A stretch of 64,000 bases of DNA, taken from assembly GCF_036898825.1 (NCBI RefSeq), contig NZ_JARUND010000002.1, forward strand, positions 2,604,001 through 2,668,000. The letters are read 5' to 3'. Of this stretch, positions 1-9,639 are shown piece by piece. How positions within the stretch are numbered: the stretch's first letter is position 1; every line of letters begins with the position of its first letter. The position numbers and the translations under genes are program-made. Source of the stretch: Streptomyces sp. B21-083. GTDB lineage: Bacteria > Actinomycetota > Actinomycetes > Streptomycetales > Streptomycetaceae. Under the pieces are notes generated by a model. That model was not told where the DNA came from. It ran no database searches and saw only the letters and a program-made list of their open reading frames with translations.

Positions 1-1
1 G

Positions 2-436
2 ATGGAGGGCCAGCCGGGTGCCGCCGCTGCCGTGCTGGACAACATCGGCCGAGGCTGGACGACTACTCCGGCGGTGGCGATGAACCGCAGCCAGGACGTG
101 GTGCACCGCGCGGTCGGCAAGGCCGGCATCGTGCTGGTCGCCGAGGGCAACCCGAACCGGGTGAAGAGCCTGCTGGCCGCCGAGAAGCGGAAGATGTCCC
201 GCATCGTCGCGGACGTGCCGGTGCACGACCTGCTGGTCGGCACGGGCGAGGGCCAGATCGAGCTGAAGAAGCTCCGCACGACCATGCTGAAGCTGCCGCG
301 CGTTCTCGCCGGCCCCCAGGTGACCGCGACCAACGACCGACTGCGGGCGATGGGCGACCTGATGAGCAACATGCCGCTGCCGAAGGGTCCGATGCCCAAG
401 GGGATGCGCATGCCGCGCGGCGGCAAGACCCGCTGA
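2..436 (+). CDS. DUF4191 family protein, C-terminal part (cut by window edge)
   Basis: The reading frame is open from the first base and ends at TGA 434-436, so the N-terminus lies outside the window and the Met at base 2 is probably internal. The visible 144 residues are basic and include an AEKRKMSRIVADVPVHDLLV stretch and a C-terminal tail rich in Met, Pro, Gly, Lys and Arg. This matches the cytoplasmic end of the actinobacterial DUF4191 membrane proteins (about 240 residues) that I recall upstream of glnA in Streptomyces. Function is unknown; the two membrane helices expected of the family would be in the missing part. Confidence 0.75.
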   Translation: MEGQPGAAAAVLDNIGRGWTTTPAVAMNRSQDVVHRAVGKAGIVLVAEGNPNRVKSLLAAEKRKMSRIVADVPVHDLLVGTGEGQIELKKLRTTMLKLPRVLAGPQVTATNDRLRAMGDLMSNMPLPKGPMPKGMRMPRGGKTR

Positions 437-468
437 AGCACGCGAGCGACACCTCGCACACCGCTCGT

Positions 469-515
469 ACGACGATGGGGGCGCCCGGATTCACTCCGGG
501 CGCCCCCATCGTCGT
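469..515. terminator. Bidirectional intrinsic terminator
   Basis: A perfect 21-bp inverted repeat (469-489 and 495-515) with a 5-nt loop lies between the convergent DUF4191 and RDD genes. There is no clear U-tract, as is usual in Streptomyces, but the position and strength of the stem suit termination from both sides. Confidence 0.85.
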
Positions 516-546
516 ATGTCGTCTCGTCGTATGTCGTCGTGCGAAG

Positions 547-1014
547 TCAGATCCGTACTTCCACGGTGCGGGCCAGCCGGTCGTGCAGCCCTCGGCCGTC
601 GCGGTCCCAGATCATGGCCGGAATGGCGACGCACAGCAGGGCCGTGCGGACCAGGGCACGCAGAGGGTTCACCCGGCCGGTGTCCAGGGCGACCACGCGC
701 AGGCCGAAGAGGCGCTTGCCCGGCGTGAAGCCGACGGTACCGACGGTCACCGCGCCCATCAGGAAGAAGATCAGCAGGGCCCAGTTGCCGGTCGCCTGGT
801 TGTAGCCGTCGGTGAGCAGGCCGTATGCGATCAGGAGGCACAGGCCCCAGTCGACGGCCAGTGCGCCGAGGCGGCGGCCCGGGCGGGCGATCGAGCCCGG
901 CCCCTCCTCCGGCAGACCGAGCTGTTCGCCCCGGTATCCGAAGTCGACACCGGCATCCTCCGCGGCTGCGCGCGGTCCGGAGAGCCACGAGCCGATTGCG
1001 TCCCTGTTGTCCAC
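547..1014 (-). CDS. RDD family membrane protein
   Basis: 155 residues with the RDD layout. An Arg and Asp lie at the first helix (GRRLGALAVDWGLCLLIAYG), a second helix follows (WALLIFFLMGAVTVGTVGF), then TPGKRLFGLRV and the terminal DRDGRGLHDRLARTVEV motif. RDD proteins are small integral membrane proteins, some linked to ion exchange, but the substrate here cannot be told. The gene is divergent from glnA and shares its 197-bp upstream region, so GlnR bound there could affect it too. Confidence 0.85.
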   Translation of the reverse strand: MDNRDAIGSWLSGPRAAAEDAGVDFGYRGEQLGLPEEGPGSIARPGRRLGALAVDWGLCLLIAYGLLTDGYNQATGNWALLIFFLMGAVTVGTVGFTPGKRLFGLRVVALDTGRVNPLRALVRTALLCVAIPAMIWDRDGRGLHDRLARTVEVRI

Positions 1015-1076
1015 CCGACCACCGTACTGCTCGCGATTTTCGATACGTACAGGTGGGTCGCCCGGCCGGAGTCCGG

Positions 1077-1114
1077 TTAACTTGGTCGAAACAAATGGGT
1101 CATGTCTGAGAAAT
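1077..1114 (+). promoter_or_regulatory. GlnR box upstream of glnA
   Basis: Two half-boxes fit the Streptomyces GlnR consensus gTnAc-N6-GaAAc. The a-site is TTAAC-N6-GAAAC (1077-1092) and the b-site is GTCAT-N6-GAAAT (1099-1114). They are separated by 6 nt, giving the usual 22-bp phase. The box lies 98 bp before the glnA start. GlnR is the OmpR-type nitrogen regulator of actinobacteria and activates glnA under nitrogen limitation. Confidence 0.8.
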
Positions 1115-1211
1115 CACCTGTCCCTAAGGTCGGACCCAACGTGTGCCACCGCACTGGCCGCACGAACGAACTACCACCCCGGCACGGACGTCCGGGAGTA
1201 GGAGGAGCTGG

Positions 1212-2621
1212 ATGTTCCAGAACGCCGACGACGCCAAGAAGTACATCGCGGATGAGGACGTCAAGTTCGTCGACGTCCGCTTCTGCGACCTGCCGGGTGT
1301 GATGCAGCACTTCACACTGCCGGCGTCGGCCTTCGACCCGGACGAGGAACTGGCCTTCGACGGCTCCTCGATCCGAGGATTCCAGGCCATCCACGAGTCC
1401 GACATGGCGCTCCGCGCCGACCTGTCCACGGCGCGGGTCGACCCGTTCCGCCGTGACAAGACGGTCAACATCAACTTCTTCATCCACGACCCGATCACGG
1501 GCGAGCAGTACTCCCGTGACCCGCGCAACGTGGCCAAGAAGGCCGAGGCATACCTGGCGTCGACCGGTATCGCGGACACCGCGTACTTCGGTCCCGAGGC
1601 CGAGTTCTACGTCTTCGACAGCGTGCGCTTCGCCACCGGCGCGAACGAGTCCTTCTACCACATCGACTCCGAGGCCGGCGCCTGGAACACCGGTGCGGTC
1701 GAGAACAACCGTGGCTACAAGGTCCGCTACAAGGGCGGTTACTTCCCGACCCCGCCGGTCGACCACTTCGCCGACCTGCGTGCCGAGATCTCCCTGGAGC
1801 TGGCCAACTCCGGCCTCGAGGTCGAGCGCCAGCACCACGAGGTGGGCACGGCCGGCCAGGCCGAGATCAACTACAAGTTCAACACGCTGCTCGCCGCGGC
1901 CGACGACCTCCAGCTCTTCAAGTACATCGTGAAGAACGTGGCGTGGCGCAACGGCAAGACCGCGACCTTCATGCCGAAGCCGATCTTCGGTGACAACGGC
2001 TCGGGCATGCACGTGCACCAGTCGCTGTGGACCGGCGGCCAGCCGCTCTTCTACGACGAGGCCGGTTACGCGGGCCTGTCGGACATCGCCCGCTACTACA
2101 TCGGCGGCATCCTCAAGCACGCCCCGTCGCTGCTCGCGTTCACCAACCCGACGGTGAACTCGTACCACCGCCTGGTCCCGGGCTTCGAGGCGCCGATCAA
2201 CATGGTGTACTCGCAGCGCAACCGTTCCGCGGCCATGCGTATCCCGATCACGGGCTCCAACCCGAAGGCCAAGCGCGTCGAGTTCCGCGCGCCCGACTCC
2301 TCCGGCAACCCGTACCTCGCCTTCTCGGCCCTGCTGCTGGCGGGCCTGGACGGCATCAAGAACAAGATCGAGCCGGCCGAGCCGATCGACAAGGACCTGT
2401 ACGAGCTGGCTCCCGAGGAGCACGCGAGCGTGGCGCAGGTCCCGACCTCCCTCCCGGCGGTCCTCGACTCCCTCGAGCGCGACCACGAGTTCCTCCTCCA
2501 GGGCGACGTCTTCACGCCGGACCTGATCGAGACGTGGATCGACTTCAAGCGCACGAACGAGATCGCGCCGCTGCAGCTGCGTCCGCACCCGCACGAGTTC
2601 GAGCTGTACTTCGACGTGTGA
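1212..2621 (+). CDS. glnA: Type I glutamine synthetase
   Basis: ATP-dependent synthesis of glutamine from glutamate and ammonium; a cytoplasmic dodecamer in this family. The start at [11 protein letters not shown] is set by AGGAGG at 1200-1205 and gives 469 residues, the normal GSI-beta length. Motifs include the N-terminal [10 protein letters not shown] latch, the metal-binding PEAEFYVF segment, [27 protein letters not shown] and [10 protein letters not shown]. Tyr397 lies in DLYELAPEE, the same number as the adenylylated Tyr of E. coli GlnA, and a GlnE gene lies 54 kb downstream. GlnR sites precede the gene. It is monocistronic, with a terminator-like hairpin 40 bp after the stop. Confidence 0.97.
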   Translation: MFQNADDAKKYIADEDVKFVDVRFCDLPGVMQHFTLPASAFDPDEELAFDGSSIRGFQAIHESDMALRADLSTARVDPFRRDKTVNINFFIHDPITGEQYSRDPRNVAKKAEAYLASTGIADTAYFGPEAEFYVFDSVRFATGANESFYHIDSEAGAWNTGAVENNRGYKVRYKGGYFPTPPVDHFADLRAEISLELANSGLEVERQHHEVGTAGQAEINYKFNTLLAAADDLQLFKYIVKNVAWRNGKTATFMPKPIFGDNGSGMHVHQSLWTGGQPLFYDEAGYAGLSDIARYYIGGILKHAPSLLAFTNPTVNSYHRLVPGFEAPINMVYSQRNRSAAMRIPITGSNPKAKRVEFRAPDSSGNPYLAFSALLLAGLDGIKNKIEPAEPIDKDLYELAPEEHASVAQVPTSLPAVLDSLERDHEFLLQGDVFTPDLIETWIDFKRTNEIAPLQLRPHPHEFELYFDV

Positions 2622-2663
2622 GTCGGCCGGCGCCACCAGGCGTCCGGTAACGGTGTACGTCAG

Positions 2664-2698
2664 CGCCCTCGTCCCCCGTTTCCTCGGGGGCGGGGGCG
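2664..2698 (+). terminator. Probable glnA terminator
   Basis: A GC-rich imperfect hairpin: a C-rich arm ending in TCCCCCG pairs with CGGGGGCGGGGGCG across a short T-rich loop. It starts about 40 bp after the glnA stop. Confidence 0.65.
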
Positions 2699-2813
2699 TT
2701 GTCGTGTCCGACGGCCTGTCGCGAGGGTCCAGGGGGCGTTGTCAGAGAGCCGCACTATGCTGCGAAGGCCTCGCACGGGCACGGGATCTGACGGGACACG
2801 AAAGGCAACGGGG

Positions 2814-3080
2814 ATGACGGAGAAGTCCGAACACGACGACCGTGAGCGGGAGTTCGACTTCCGATGGGCGCGCGACGCCCCGCACAAGGAGCCTTCCGCC
2901 CGGGCCCGTATGCTCGCGGCCCGCTGGAAGGAGAACCCGCCGGAGCCGGTGCCGTTCCGGGGTGAACCCGAGGGGTCGGGGCCGCGCAGATCGTCGTGGA
3001 TATCGACGGCCATAGTCCTCGGCTGCGTCGGCGCGATCATCCTCCTGCTGGGGTACGCCCAGTTCCGCGCGCCGTACTAG
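2814..3080 (+). CDS. Small single-pass membrane protein, unknown function
   Basis: 88 residues starting MTEKSEHDDREREFDF. The first ~60 residues are charged and include REREFDFRWARDAPHKEPSA; a single hydrophobic helix (STAIVLGCVGAIILLLGYA) is near the C-terminus, so the bulk should face the cytoplasm. An upstream in-frame ATG at 2739 exists, but its extra residues look non-coding. I recall conserved small genes of this kind after glnA in Streptomyces; no function is assigned. Confidence 0.65.
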   Translation: MTEKSEHDDREREFDFRWARDAPHKEPSARARMLAARWKENPPEPVPFRGEPEGSGPRRSSWISTAIVLGCVGAIILLLGYAQFRAPY

Positions 3081-3298
3081 GAGCAGCGCCGACTCCGGCG
3101 AGCCGGGTGTCGCGGGCGCGGCGGGGACGGGACGGTCGACGTGCCCGAGGGGCCCCCGCAAGCGATAATGATGGTTACTCGCACGACGATGCTCCGGTGC
3201 TGCCGCATCCGGGTCCGTCCGACCCGGCACGGCGGAACACCACATCCGCCCCCCCAGGGGCGTCGATGCCGCCCACCCCAGGAGCGGAGGAATCCACG

Positions 3299-4153
3299 AT
3301 GTGCCGCTGGATTGCCTACTCGGGTACCCCCATCGTTCTCAGCCAGGTCCTCTTCAAGCCCGCGCACTCCTTGATCGACCAGAGCCTGCACTCCCGCATG
3401 GGGGTGGAGACGACCAATGGCGACGGCTTCGGCCTCGGCTGGTACTCCGAGGACCCCGCCGCCACTCCGGCTGTCCTGCGGGACGTGGGCCCGGCGTGGA
3501 ACAACCGCAATCTGCGGGAGGTCGCCCACCACGTTCGCTCGGGTCTCTTCTTCGCCCATATCAGAGCAACGACCGGGACAGCCGTGCAGCAGTCCAACTG
3601 CCACCCCTTCCGGAACGGTCGATGGATGTGGATGCACAACGGGATGATCAACGGATTCCACCTCCTGCGGCGTGACCTCGCTCTGGCCGTTGATCCGGCC
3701 CTGTATCCCGACATCGAGGGTTCCACCGACTCCGAGCTCATGTTCTTCCTCGCCCTCACCTTCGGCCTGACAGAGGATCCTCCCGCTGCCGTGGCGCGCA
3801 TGGCGGGCCTGATCGAGAGAAGGGGACACGAGCACGGCATCCAGTACCCCCTTCAGATGACCGTCGCGGTGGCCGACGGCGAACGCGTATGGGCCTTCCG
3901 CTACTCCAGCGAAGGCCACTCACGGTCGTTGTTCTTCAGCACCAGAGTGGACACCCTGCGCGCACTCCACCCGGATACCGAGTTCCTCCGTGAGGTCTCC
4001 GACGACACCCGCCTCGTCGTGTCCGAACCGCTGGGCGACCTCCCCGGCGCCTGGAACGCGGTACCCGAGAGCAGTTACGGCATCATCCAGCCGGGCCAAG
4101 ACGTGATCCGCGCCTTCCAGCCCGATCTCCAAGGCGCCTCGGCCCGGGGTTGA
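3299..4153 (+). CDS. Class II glutamine amidotransferase (YafJ-like)
   Basis: 284 residues starting MCRWIAYSGTP. Cys2 would be the N-terminal nucleophile after Met removal, as in Ntn-type glutaminase domains. Supporting motifs are NGDGFGLGWY, AHIRATTGTAVQQSNCHPF and the oxyanion-region MWMHNGMINGF. An AGGAGCGGAGG ribosome site sits just upstream. There is only a glutaminase domain and no synthetase domain, as in YafJ/EgtC-type proteins, so the acceptor is unknown. It opens the accessory block and is transcribed towards the LuxR-type regulator. Confidence 0.88.
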   Translation: MCRWIAYSGTPIVLSQVLFKPAHSLIDQSLHSRMGVETTNGDGFGLGWYSEDPAATPAVLRDVGPAWNNRNLREVAHHVRSGLFFAHIRATTGTAVQQSNCHPFRNGRWMWMHNGMINGFHLLRRDLALAVDPALYPDIEGSTDSELMFFLALTFGLTEDPPAAVARMAGLIERRGHEHGIQYPLQMTVAVADGERVWAFRYSSEGHSRSLFFSTRVDTLRALHPDTEFLREVSDDTRLVVSEPLGDLPGAWNAVPESSYGIIQPGQDVIRAFQPDLQGASARG

Positions 4154-4238
4154 CCAGCCCGCCTGCCGCTCATGTCAGGACGATGTGCCGCGCGAGTGAG
4201 CGAGCGCTGCCCCGGGCGCGGTACTGACGGACCGGGAA

Positions 4239-6926
4239 GTGAGAGCCTTGTCGGAGACCTACGAGAACGCTCAAGTACCGACCCTTCACGCCGTTCCGTG
4301 CGCCGATCCTCTGGGAGACCCGTTTCTGCGCACCCGGTTCGCCCTCCCCACGAAGCCCGCCACCTTCCTGCGGCGGCAGCGGCTCGTCGACCACCTCGAC
4401 CAGGCTCTCGGAACGCGGTTGACACTGCTCAACGGCGCTGCCGGGGCCGGCAAGACCCTGCTGGCCGCCGACTGGGCCGCCGAGCTGCGGTCGCCGGTCG
4501 CCTGGCTCACCGTCGAAGCGGGGGACTGGCGTCCCGGGGTGTTCTGGGCGTACGTCCTGCAGACCCTGAGCGCCTGCGGTGCAGTGGCGTCCGACGCGGT
4601 CGGGACCCCCTCGGACGCTTCCACGGTGGACCGCAAGCTGCTCGCAGCGCTCGCCGCCGAGCTGAACGATCACGGCCGGCCCGTGGTCCTCGTGCTCGAC
4701 GAGTACGAGCGAGTGAACGCACCGGAGATCGCGGAGCAATTGGCGTTCGTCCTGCACCACGCCGGGCGGGGGCTGCGCCTCGTCCTCGTCACCCGCACCG
4801 AACCACTGCTTCCGTTGCACCGTTACCGGGCGGCCGGCGATCTGACGGAGATCCGCGCCGCCGAACTGGCCTTCACCCCCGAGGAGGCCGTAGAACTGCT
4901 GGAGCTGCACGGCCTGAGCCTTCCGGTCCACGCCGCGCGGGCCCTGGTGGAGCGCACCCGAGGCTGGGCCGCCGGCCTGAGCCTTTCCGCCCTGGCCGCC
5001 CGGGAGAGCGCCGACCCCGAGCTCTACTTGAAGGAGTTCGAGGCGGATCGCAGTACGGTCGCGGACTTCCTGCTGGCCGAGGTCCTCAAGGGCCAGACGC
5101 AGGAGACACAGGACCTTCTGCTGCGCGTGAGCGTCCTGGAGCGTTTCTGTCCCGATCTGGCCAACGCACTGACCCTCCGAACCGATGCCGAGCCCATTCT
5201 CGCCGGGCTGCACCACGAGAACGCGTTCGTCGAGCCTCTCGGGCACTCGTGGTACCAGCTCCATCCGCTGTTCGGGGAGATACTCCGGGCCCATCTGCGT
5301 GTGCGCCTGCCCGGGGTGGAGCCGGAACTCCACCGGCGGGCCGCGCGGTGGCTGCGTCGGTCCGGATCATTCCTGCCGGAGACACTCGCCCACAGCGCCT
5401 CCGCGGGCGATTGGGATTTCGCCGCCGGTTCCCTCATAGACGACCTGGCGATCGGCCAGCTCTTCACCGGCCTGCGCTCGGACGATCTGAACCAGTTGTT
5501 CTCCCACATGGGGCCAGATGCCAGAAGCCCCGCCACGGACCTCGTGCGCGCCGCCCACGATCTGTCCCTGTGCGACCTCGAGCGTGGTCAGGCCCGCCTG
5601 CGCCACGCCGGGGAGCGACTGGCGGAGGACACGCCCGGCCTGACGGCCGCCCGGCTGAGCTGGGCGCTGCTCGACGCACTGGCCGCCCGGCTGACCGGAT
5701 GTCCCGCACGCGTCGAGAAGGCCGCTGAAGCGGCCGATGAACTGCGTCGGGAAGTCCCGGCGCATCTTCTGGACAAGCATCCCGAACTCAACGCTCTCCT
5801 GCTGACCCATCTGGGCTCGGCACGCCTGTGGGCCGGGCGTTTCGATGACGCGCGCGCTGTCCTGACCACCGTGGCCTGCAGTCCGGGCGGAGCCGCCACC
5901 GTGCTGCCCCGCGAGGAGTCGATGGGGCACCTGGCCCTCCTCGACTATCTGAACGGCTGGCTCGGCCGGGCCGAGCGCAAGGCACTGGCGTCGGTGTCCG
6001 AGACGGAGCGGGGCGGCCAGGACCAGCCGTCCGGCTGCGGCATCGGACGGCTGGTCCTGGCCGCCGTGGCTGTCGACCGCCATGAACTGGACCGGGCCCA
6101 GGCCCTCCTCGACGAGACGGCCCAGCTCCCGTCGGGAACACGCGATCCGGTGATGGCGGCGGGACGAGCCCTTGCCGAAGCTCACCTCCTGTTGGCCAGG
6201 GGCAAGACAGGCGCCGCCGTCGACAAGGCGAACCCGGCCGTCTCCACCGCTGTGGCCTCACCCTGGGCGGCAAGCCATGAGCTGCTCGTCACCTCGGCCG
6301 CCCACCTGGCGGAAGGACAGCCGGACAGGGCCGCCGAGGTGCTTCAGGAAGTCGGCGTCGACCAGCCGCTGTGTGCTGTGCAGGCCGCGGCGATCCAGCT
6401 CGCCACAGGGCATCGCGAGGCGGCCATCGACCTGCTCGACAGCATCCGCGCCGAGGGCAGGACCGGTCCGGCGGTGACCGTGCGGGCAGCGCTGGTCAGG
6501 GCTCAGGCAGCCGATGAGGCGGGAGACTCCGCCCTTGCCCGCAGACTCGTGGCACAGGCGCTCCTCGACGCCCGGCGGGAGCGGCTGCGGCGTCCGTTCC
6601 TCAATGCCGGAGCGTGGATCAGGCCCCTTCTGGCCACGGATCCGCTGCAGTCGCTGACAACGGGCTGGCTCACGCCCGGCTCGGCGCGACACGGTGAGTT
6701 GTCCCGGCCTGAGTCCTCGCCACCGCTCGTCGCGGCGGAGCTGAGCGGACGCGAGCACGACGTCCTGGAGCGGCTGGCCCGGATGATGTCGACCGAGGAG
6801 ATCGCCGCCGACCTCTACGTGTCGGTGAACACGGTGAAGACCCACCTCAAGAGCGTCTATCGGAAGCTCGCGGTGAGCCGGCGAGGCGAAGCGGTGCGCC
6901 GCGCGCGGGAACTCCGACTGCTGTGA
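4239..6926 (+). CDS. LuxR-type large ATP-binding (LAL/MalT-like) transcription regulator
   Basis: 895 residues with a Walker A motif GAAGAGKT at 66-73, a Walker B-like LVLDE at 151-155, a long helical TPR-like middle and a C-terminal LuxR helix-turn-helix (about 835-895: LSGREHDVLERLA, SVNTVKTHLKSVYRKLAV). This is the MalT/LAL layout of signal-integrating STAND ATPases. GTG 4239 is used here; TTG 4249 is an alternative. It is the only DNA-binding protein recognisable in the 3.3-20 kb block and is therefore a candidate controller of it, though nothing in the sequence proves this. Confidence 0.88.
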   Translation: MRALSETYENAQVPTLHAVPCADPLGDPFLRTRFALPTKPATFLRRQRLVDHLDQALGTRLTLLNGAAGAGKTLLAADWAAELRSPVAWLTVEAGDWRPGVFWAYVLQTLSACGAVASDAVGTPSDASTVDRKLLAALAAELNDHGRPVVLVLDEYERVNAPEIAEQLAFVLHHAGRGLRLVLVTRTEPLLPLHRYRAAGDLTEIRAAELAFTPEEAVELLELHGLSLPVHAARALVERTRGWAAGLSLSALAARESADPELYLKEFEADRSTVADFLLAEVLKGQTQETQDLLLRVSVLERFCPDLANALTLRTDAEPILAGLHHENAFVEPLGHSWYQLHPLFGEILRAHLRVRLPGVEPELHRRAARWLRRSGSFLPETLAHSASAGDWDFAAGSLIDDLAIGQLFTGLRSDDLNQLFSHMGPDARSPATDLVRAAHDLSLCDLERGQARLRHAGERLAEDTPGLTAARLSWALLDALAARLTGCPARVEKAAEAADELRREVPAHLLDKHPELNALLLTHLGSARLWAGRFDDARAVLTTVACSPGGAATVLPREESMGHLALLDYLNGWLGRAERKALASVSETERGGQDQPSGCGIGRLVLAAVAVDRHELDRAQALLDETAQLPSGTRDPVMAAGRALAEAHLLLARGKTGAAVDKANPAVSTAVASPWAASHELLVTSAAHLAEGQPDRAAEVLQEVGVDQPLCAVQAAAIQLATGHREAAIDLLDSIRAEGRTGPAVTVRAALVRAQAADEAGDSALARRLVAQALLDARRERLRRPFLNAGAWIRPLLATDPLQSLTTGWLTPGSARHGELSRPESSPPLVAAELSGREHDVLERLARMMSTEEIAADLYVSVNTVKTHLKSVYRKLAVSRRGEAVRRARELRLL

Positions 6927-6947
6927 ACACGCGTCGGTGCCCGTTCC

Positions 6948-6964
6948 TCCCCCTTGGCGGGTGA
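6948..6964. promoter_or_regulatory. Near-match to the 17-bp inverted-repeat operator, upstream of the MFS gene
   Basis: TCCCCC-N5-GGGTGA, one mismatch from the TCACCY-N5-GGGTGA element found four more times in this block. It lies 110 bp before the MFS transporter start. Confidence 0.4.
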
Positions 6965-7074
6965 GGCACTGGGCGCGTGCTTCGGCTGCGATGGGAGGTA
7001 CGGCGGGGCGTTGGCCGGGCCTACGGCCCGGCCGGCTCAACCGGCATAGCGGCCGACTCGGCGAGGTGGACACT

Positions 7075-8694
7075 GTGAAGCATTGGCGGGCTCTGATCGT
7101 CCTCGGCGCGGCCCAGTTCCTGATGGTGCTGGACACCGCCGTCATGAACGTCTCCATCAGCCAGCTGGTCGAGGACTTCGACACCGAGGTCACGGCCATC
7201 CAGGCCGTCATCACGCTGTACGCGCTGGTCATGGCCGCGTTCATGATCATCGGCGGCAGGTTCGGGGACATCCTGGGGCGTCGCCGTATGTTCCTTCTGG
7301 GGATGATCGTCTACGGCGTGGGGTCGGCCCTGACCGCCGTGGCGCCCACCCTGTGGGTCCTCGCGCTGGGCTGGTCCGTCATCGAGGGGCTCGGAGCCGC
7401 CATGGTGCTGCCGGCCATGGCCGCCCTCGTCGCGGAGTCTTACCACGGGCGGGACCGGGCCGTCGCCTACTCGGTCATCGGCGGGCTCGCCGGCGCCGGG
7501 ATCGCGGTCGGCCCGCTGCTGGGCGGCTGGGTGACGACGTATCTGACCTGGCGACTGGTCTTCGCCGGCGAGGTTGTGGTCGTCATGGCCGTCCTGCTGT
7601 GCCGCCGGGTGATCGCGGCACCCGCCCCGACCGGCCCGCGCCCCCGGCTGGACGGGGTCGGCGCGGTCCTCTCCGCGGCCGGACTGGCGCTGGGCGTGCT
7701 CGGGGTCCTGCAGAGCAGCACCTGGGGATGGGTGCAGCCCCGCAACCCTCCCTTCACCGTCTTCGGCTTCGCTCCGACGCTGTTCGTCGTCGGCGCCGGG
7801 GTGGCTGTCCTGGCCCTCTTCCGATGGTGGGAGCGACGGCGGGACGAAGCGGGCGCCGACCCGCTCGTCCATCTGTCTCTGCTGCGCAGGCCCGTGCTGC
7901 GGTCCGGCCTGTTGACGCTGCTCAGCCAGAACCTCATCCTGCTGGGGCTGTTCTTCACCATCCCGCTGTACTTGCAGGTGGTTCAGGGGTTCGACGCCTT
8001 CGAGACGGGTCTGCGCCTGCTCCCGGTGTCCGCCACCATGCTCGTGACCTCCCTGTCCGCGTCCTCGCTGGGGCGGACGATGGGACCGCGACGGGTGGTC
8101 AGGCTGGCCCTGCTGACCCTGACGGCGGCCATCGTGTGGCTGCTGGCCACGATCGACCCGGTCATCGACGACGCCCAGTTCGCCGGAGCGATGGCCCTGC
8201 TGGGCGTGGGCATCGGCCTGCTCGCCTCGCAACTGGGCAACGTCGTCCAGTCCAGCGTCGGTGACGAGGAACGCAGCGAGGCCGGAGGGCTTCAGTTCAC
8301 GGCACAGAATCTGGGCTCGGCGCTGGGCACCGCCCTCATCGGGTCGATCCTCGTCGGTGCGCTGGCCCACGCCTTCACCGCGCAGGTGGCGGACAACCCG
8401 CGCCTGTCGGAAGAGACCCGTCAGCAGGTCGGTGTCGCTCTCGAGGCCGGGATCGCCTTCGTCCCCACCGATCAGGTGCGCTCGGCGGCCGAGCAGGCCG
8501 GGTTGCCGCCGTCAGAGGTCGACGCCGTCGCGGACTCCTACTCATCCGCCCAGCTGAACGGCCTGAAGGCGGCGATCCTCGCCACCGGCGGCATCGCTCT
8601 CGCCAGTTTCCTGGTGACACCGAACCTCCCGACCGCCGCCCGGAAAACCCGTCCGCGCAGGGTCGGAGCCGACGCTCCGGCCGGGGTGACCTGA
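7075..8694 (+). CDS. MFS drug exporter, DHA2 family (EmrB/QacA type)
   Basis: 539 residues from GTG 7075, chosen because GAGGTGGA lies at a good distance. The upstream part of the open frame is non-coding in character. The N-terminus QFLMVLDTAVMNVSI is the DHA2 motif D1 and GGRFGDILGRRRMF is the loop 2-3 MFS signature. About 14 hydrophobic segments are visible, which suits a proton-driven multidrug exporter in the cytoplasmic membrane. The next gene starts 29 bp downstream and is probably co-transcribed. Confidence 0.92.
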   Translation: MKHWRALIVLGAAQFLMVLDTAVMNVSISQLVEDFDTEVTAIQAVITLYALVMAAFMIIGGRFGDILGRRRMFLLGMIVYGVGSALTAVAPTLWVLALGWSVIEGLGAAMVLPAMAALVAESYHGRDRAVAYSVIGGLAGAGIAVGPLLGGWVTTYLTWRLVFAGEVVVVMAVLLCRRVIAAPAPTGPRPRLDGVGAVLSAAGLALGVLGVLQSSTWGWVQPRNPPFTVFGFAPTLFVVGAGVAVLALFRWWERRRDEAGADPLVHLSLLRRPVLRSGLLTLLSQNLILLGLFFTIPLYLQVVQGFDAFETGLRLLPVSATMLVTSLSASSLGRTMGPRRVVRLALLTLTAAIVWLLATIDPVIDDAQFAGAMALLGVGIGLLASQLGNVVQSSVGDEERSEAGGLQFTAQNLGSALGTALIGSILVGALAHAFTAQVADNPRLSEETRQQVGVALEAGIAFVPTDQVRSAAEQAGLPPSEVDAVADSYSSAQLNGLKAAILATGGIALASFLVTPNLPTAARKTRPRRVGADAPAGVT

Positions 8695-8723
8695 TCACGC
8701 GACAAGTTCGGAGGGAGTCACCG

Positions 8724-9257
8724 GTGTCCAGGACCACAGCCAGGGTCGGCCCGGCCACGACCCGCAGCGCGCGCCGGGCCGAGCAGCGAGCCCGATCGGA
8801 CTACACGGGCGGCGTCTACGGATCCATGCTCGCGGCCTCCGTGGTGGTCGGCGCCGGCTCCCTGGGCTCGTTCCCCCGCGTCGAGCTCGTGCTGCTTCTG
8901 CTGCTCACCGGCGTGGTGTTCTGGATCGCGCACGTCCACGCCCACCTGTTCGGGGCGCGCCTGGCGCAACACGCGCCGGACCGCCGGGGCGTGCTGCTCG
9001 TGTGCCGCGCCGAGTGGCCGGTCGTCAAGGCCGCCGTCCCGCCGGCCGCCGCGGTGGCCGTCAGTCCGCTCCTGGGCCTGGATGTGCGAGGTGCCCTCTG
9101 GCTGGCTCTCTCCGTCGCCGTGGCCGGCCAGGTGGGCTGGTCCGTGGCCGCGGCCCGGCGCGCCGGTGCGTCACGGCGGCTGTTGGCCGTCACCGCCTCG
9201 GTCAATCTGGTGCTCGGCCTGCTGATCATCTCCTTCAAGATCTTTCTGAAACATTGA
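8724..9257 (+). CDS. Integral membrane protein, unknown function
   Basis: 177 residues from GTG 8724 with GGAGGGA upstream. A basic N-terminus precedes four to five hydrophobic helices, including VELVLLLLLTGVVFWIAHVHAHLFG (positions about 53-77) with an HVHAH cluster inside the membrane segment that might bind metal. It follows the MFS gene closely. I do not recognise a named family. Confidence 0.75.
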   Translation: MSRTTARVGPATTRSARRAEQRARSDYTGGVYGSMLAASVVVGAGSLGSFPRVELVLLLLLTGVVFWIAHVHAHLFGARLAQHAPDRRGVLLVCRAEWPVVKAAVPPAAAVAVSPLLGLDVRGALWLALSVAVAGQVGWSVAAARRAGASRRLLAVTASVNLVLGLLIISFKIFLKH

Positions 9258-9285
9258 TCCGTGGCGTCCGCCGTCCGGCGACGGG

Positions 9286-9302
9286 TCACCTGTCCCGGGT
9301 GA
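9286..9302. promoter_or_regulatory. 17-bp inverted-repeat operator (copy 2)
   Basis: TCACCT-GTCCC-GGGTGA, 83 bp before the start of the 65-residue protein gene. Same arm sequence and spacing as the copies at 10707, 13863 and 17288. Confidence 0.6.
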
Positions 9303-9384
9303 GTCCCGAAACGGCACGGAGGCGGACGATCGCAGGGAAGGGGCGCCGTCCGCCTGTCCCGGCAAGCCCGTAGGAGGACAGCTC

Positions 9385-9582
9385 GTGCGCTACGAGATCC
9401 GCGTCGAGGGACATCTGTCGGAAACGATGGCCAAAGCCTTCCCTGAGCTGGGCCACGTCGTCATGTCCGGCCAGACCGTCCTGTTCGGCCCCGTTGTGGA
9501 CGAGGCGCACCTGTACGGGCTGCTGGCGCGCTGCCAGTCACTGGGACTGCGTGTCGTGGAGATGCGGCAGCTGCCTGAGTGA
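9385..9582 (+). CDS. Small protein, 65 residues, unknown function
   Basis: MRYEIRVEGHLSETMAKAFPE continues to a C-terminus ending RVVEMRQLPE. AGGAGGACAG lies at an ideal distance before GTG 9385. The alternating hydrophobic pattern suggests a small alpha-beta fold, without signal peptide or membrane segment. It is preceded by an operator copy, so it is probably a regulated single gene. I recall similar small proteins in Streptomyces but no function. Confidence 0.72.
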   Translation: MRYEIRVEGHLSETMAKAFPELGHVVMSGQTVLFGPVVDEAHLYGLLARCQSLGLRVVEMRQLPE

Positions 9583-9639
9583 CGGGACCCGGCGATGCGC
9601 GGGACCACCGGATCGGCCTCGGGAGGGACGTACAACAGC

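Noticed and set aside
1077..2636. 519-codon open frame antisense to glnA
   Set aside because: Low-complexity Val/Arg/Glu translation typical of the complement of a strongly biased gene.
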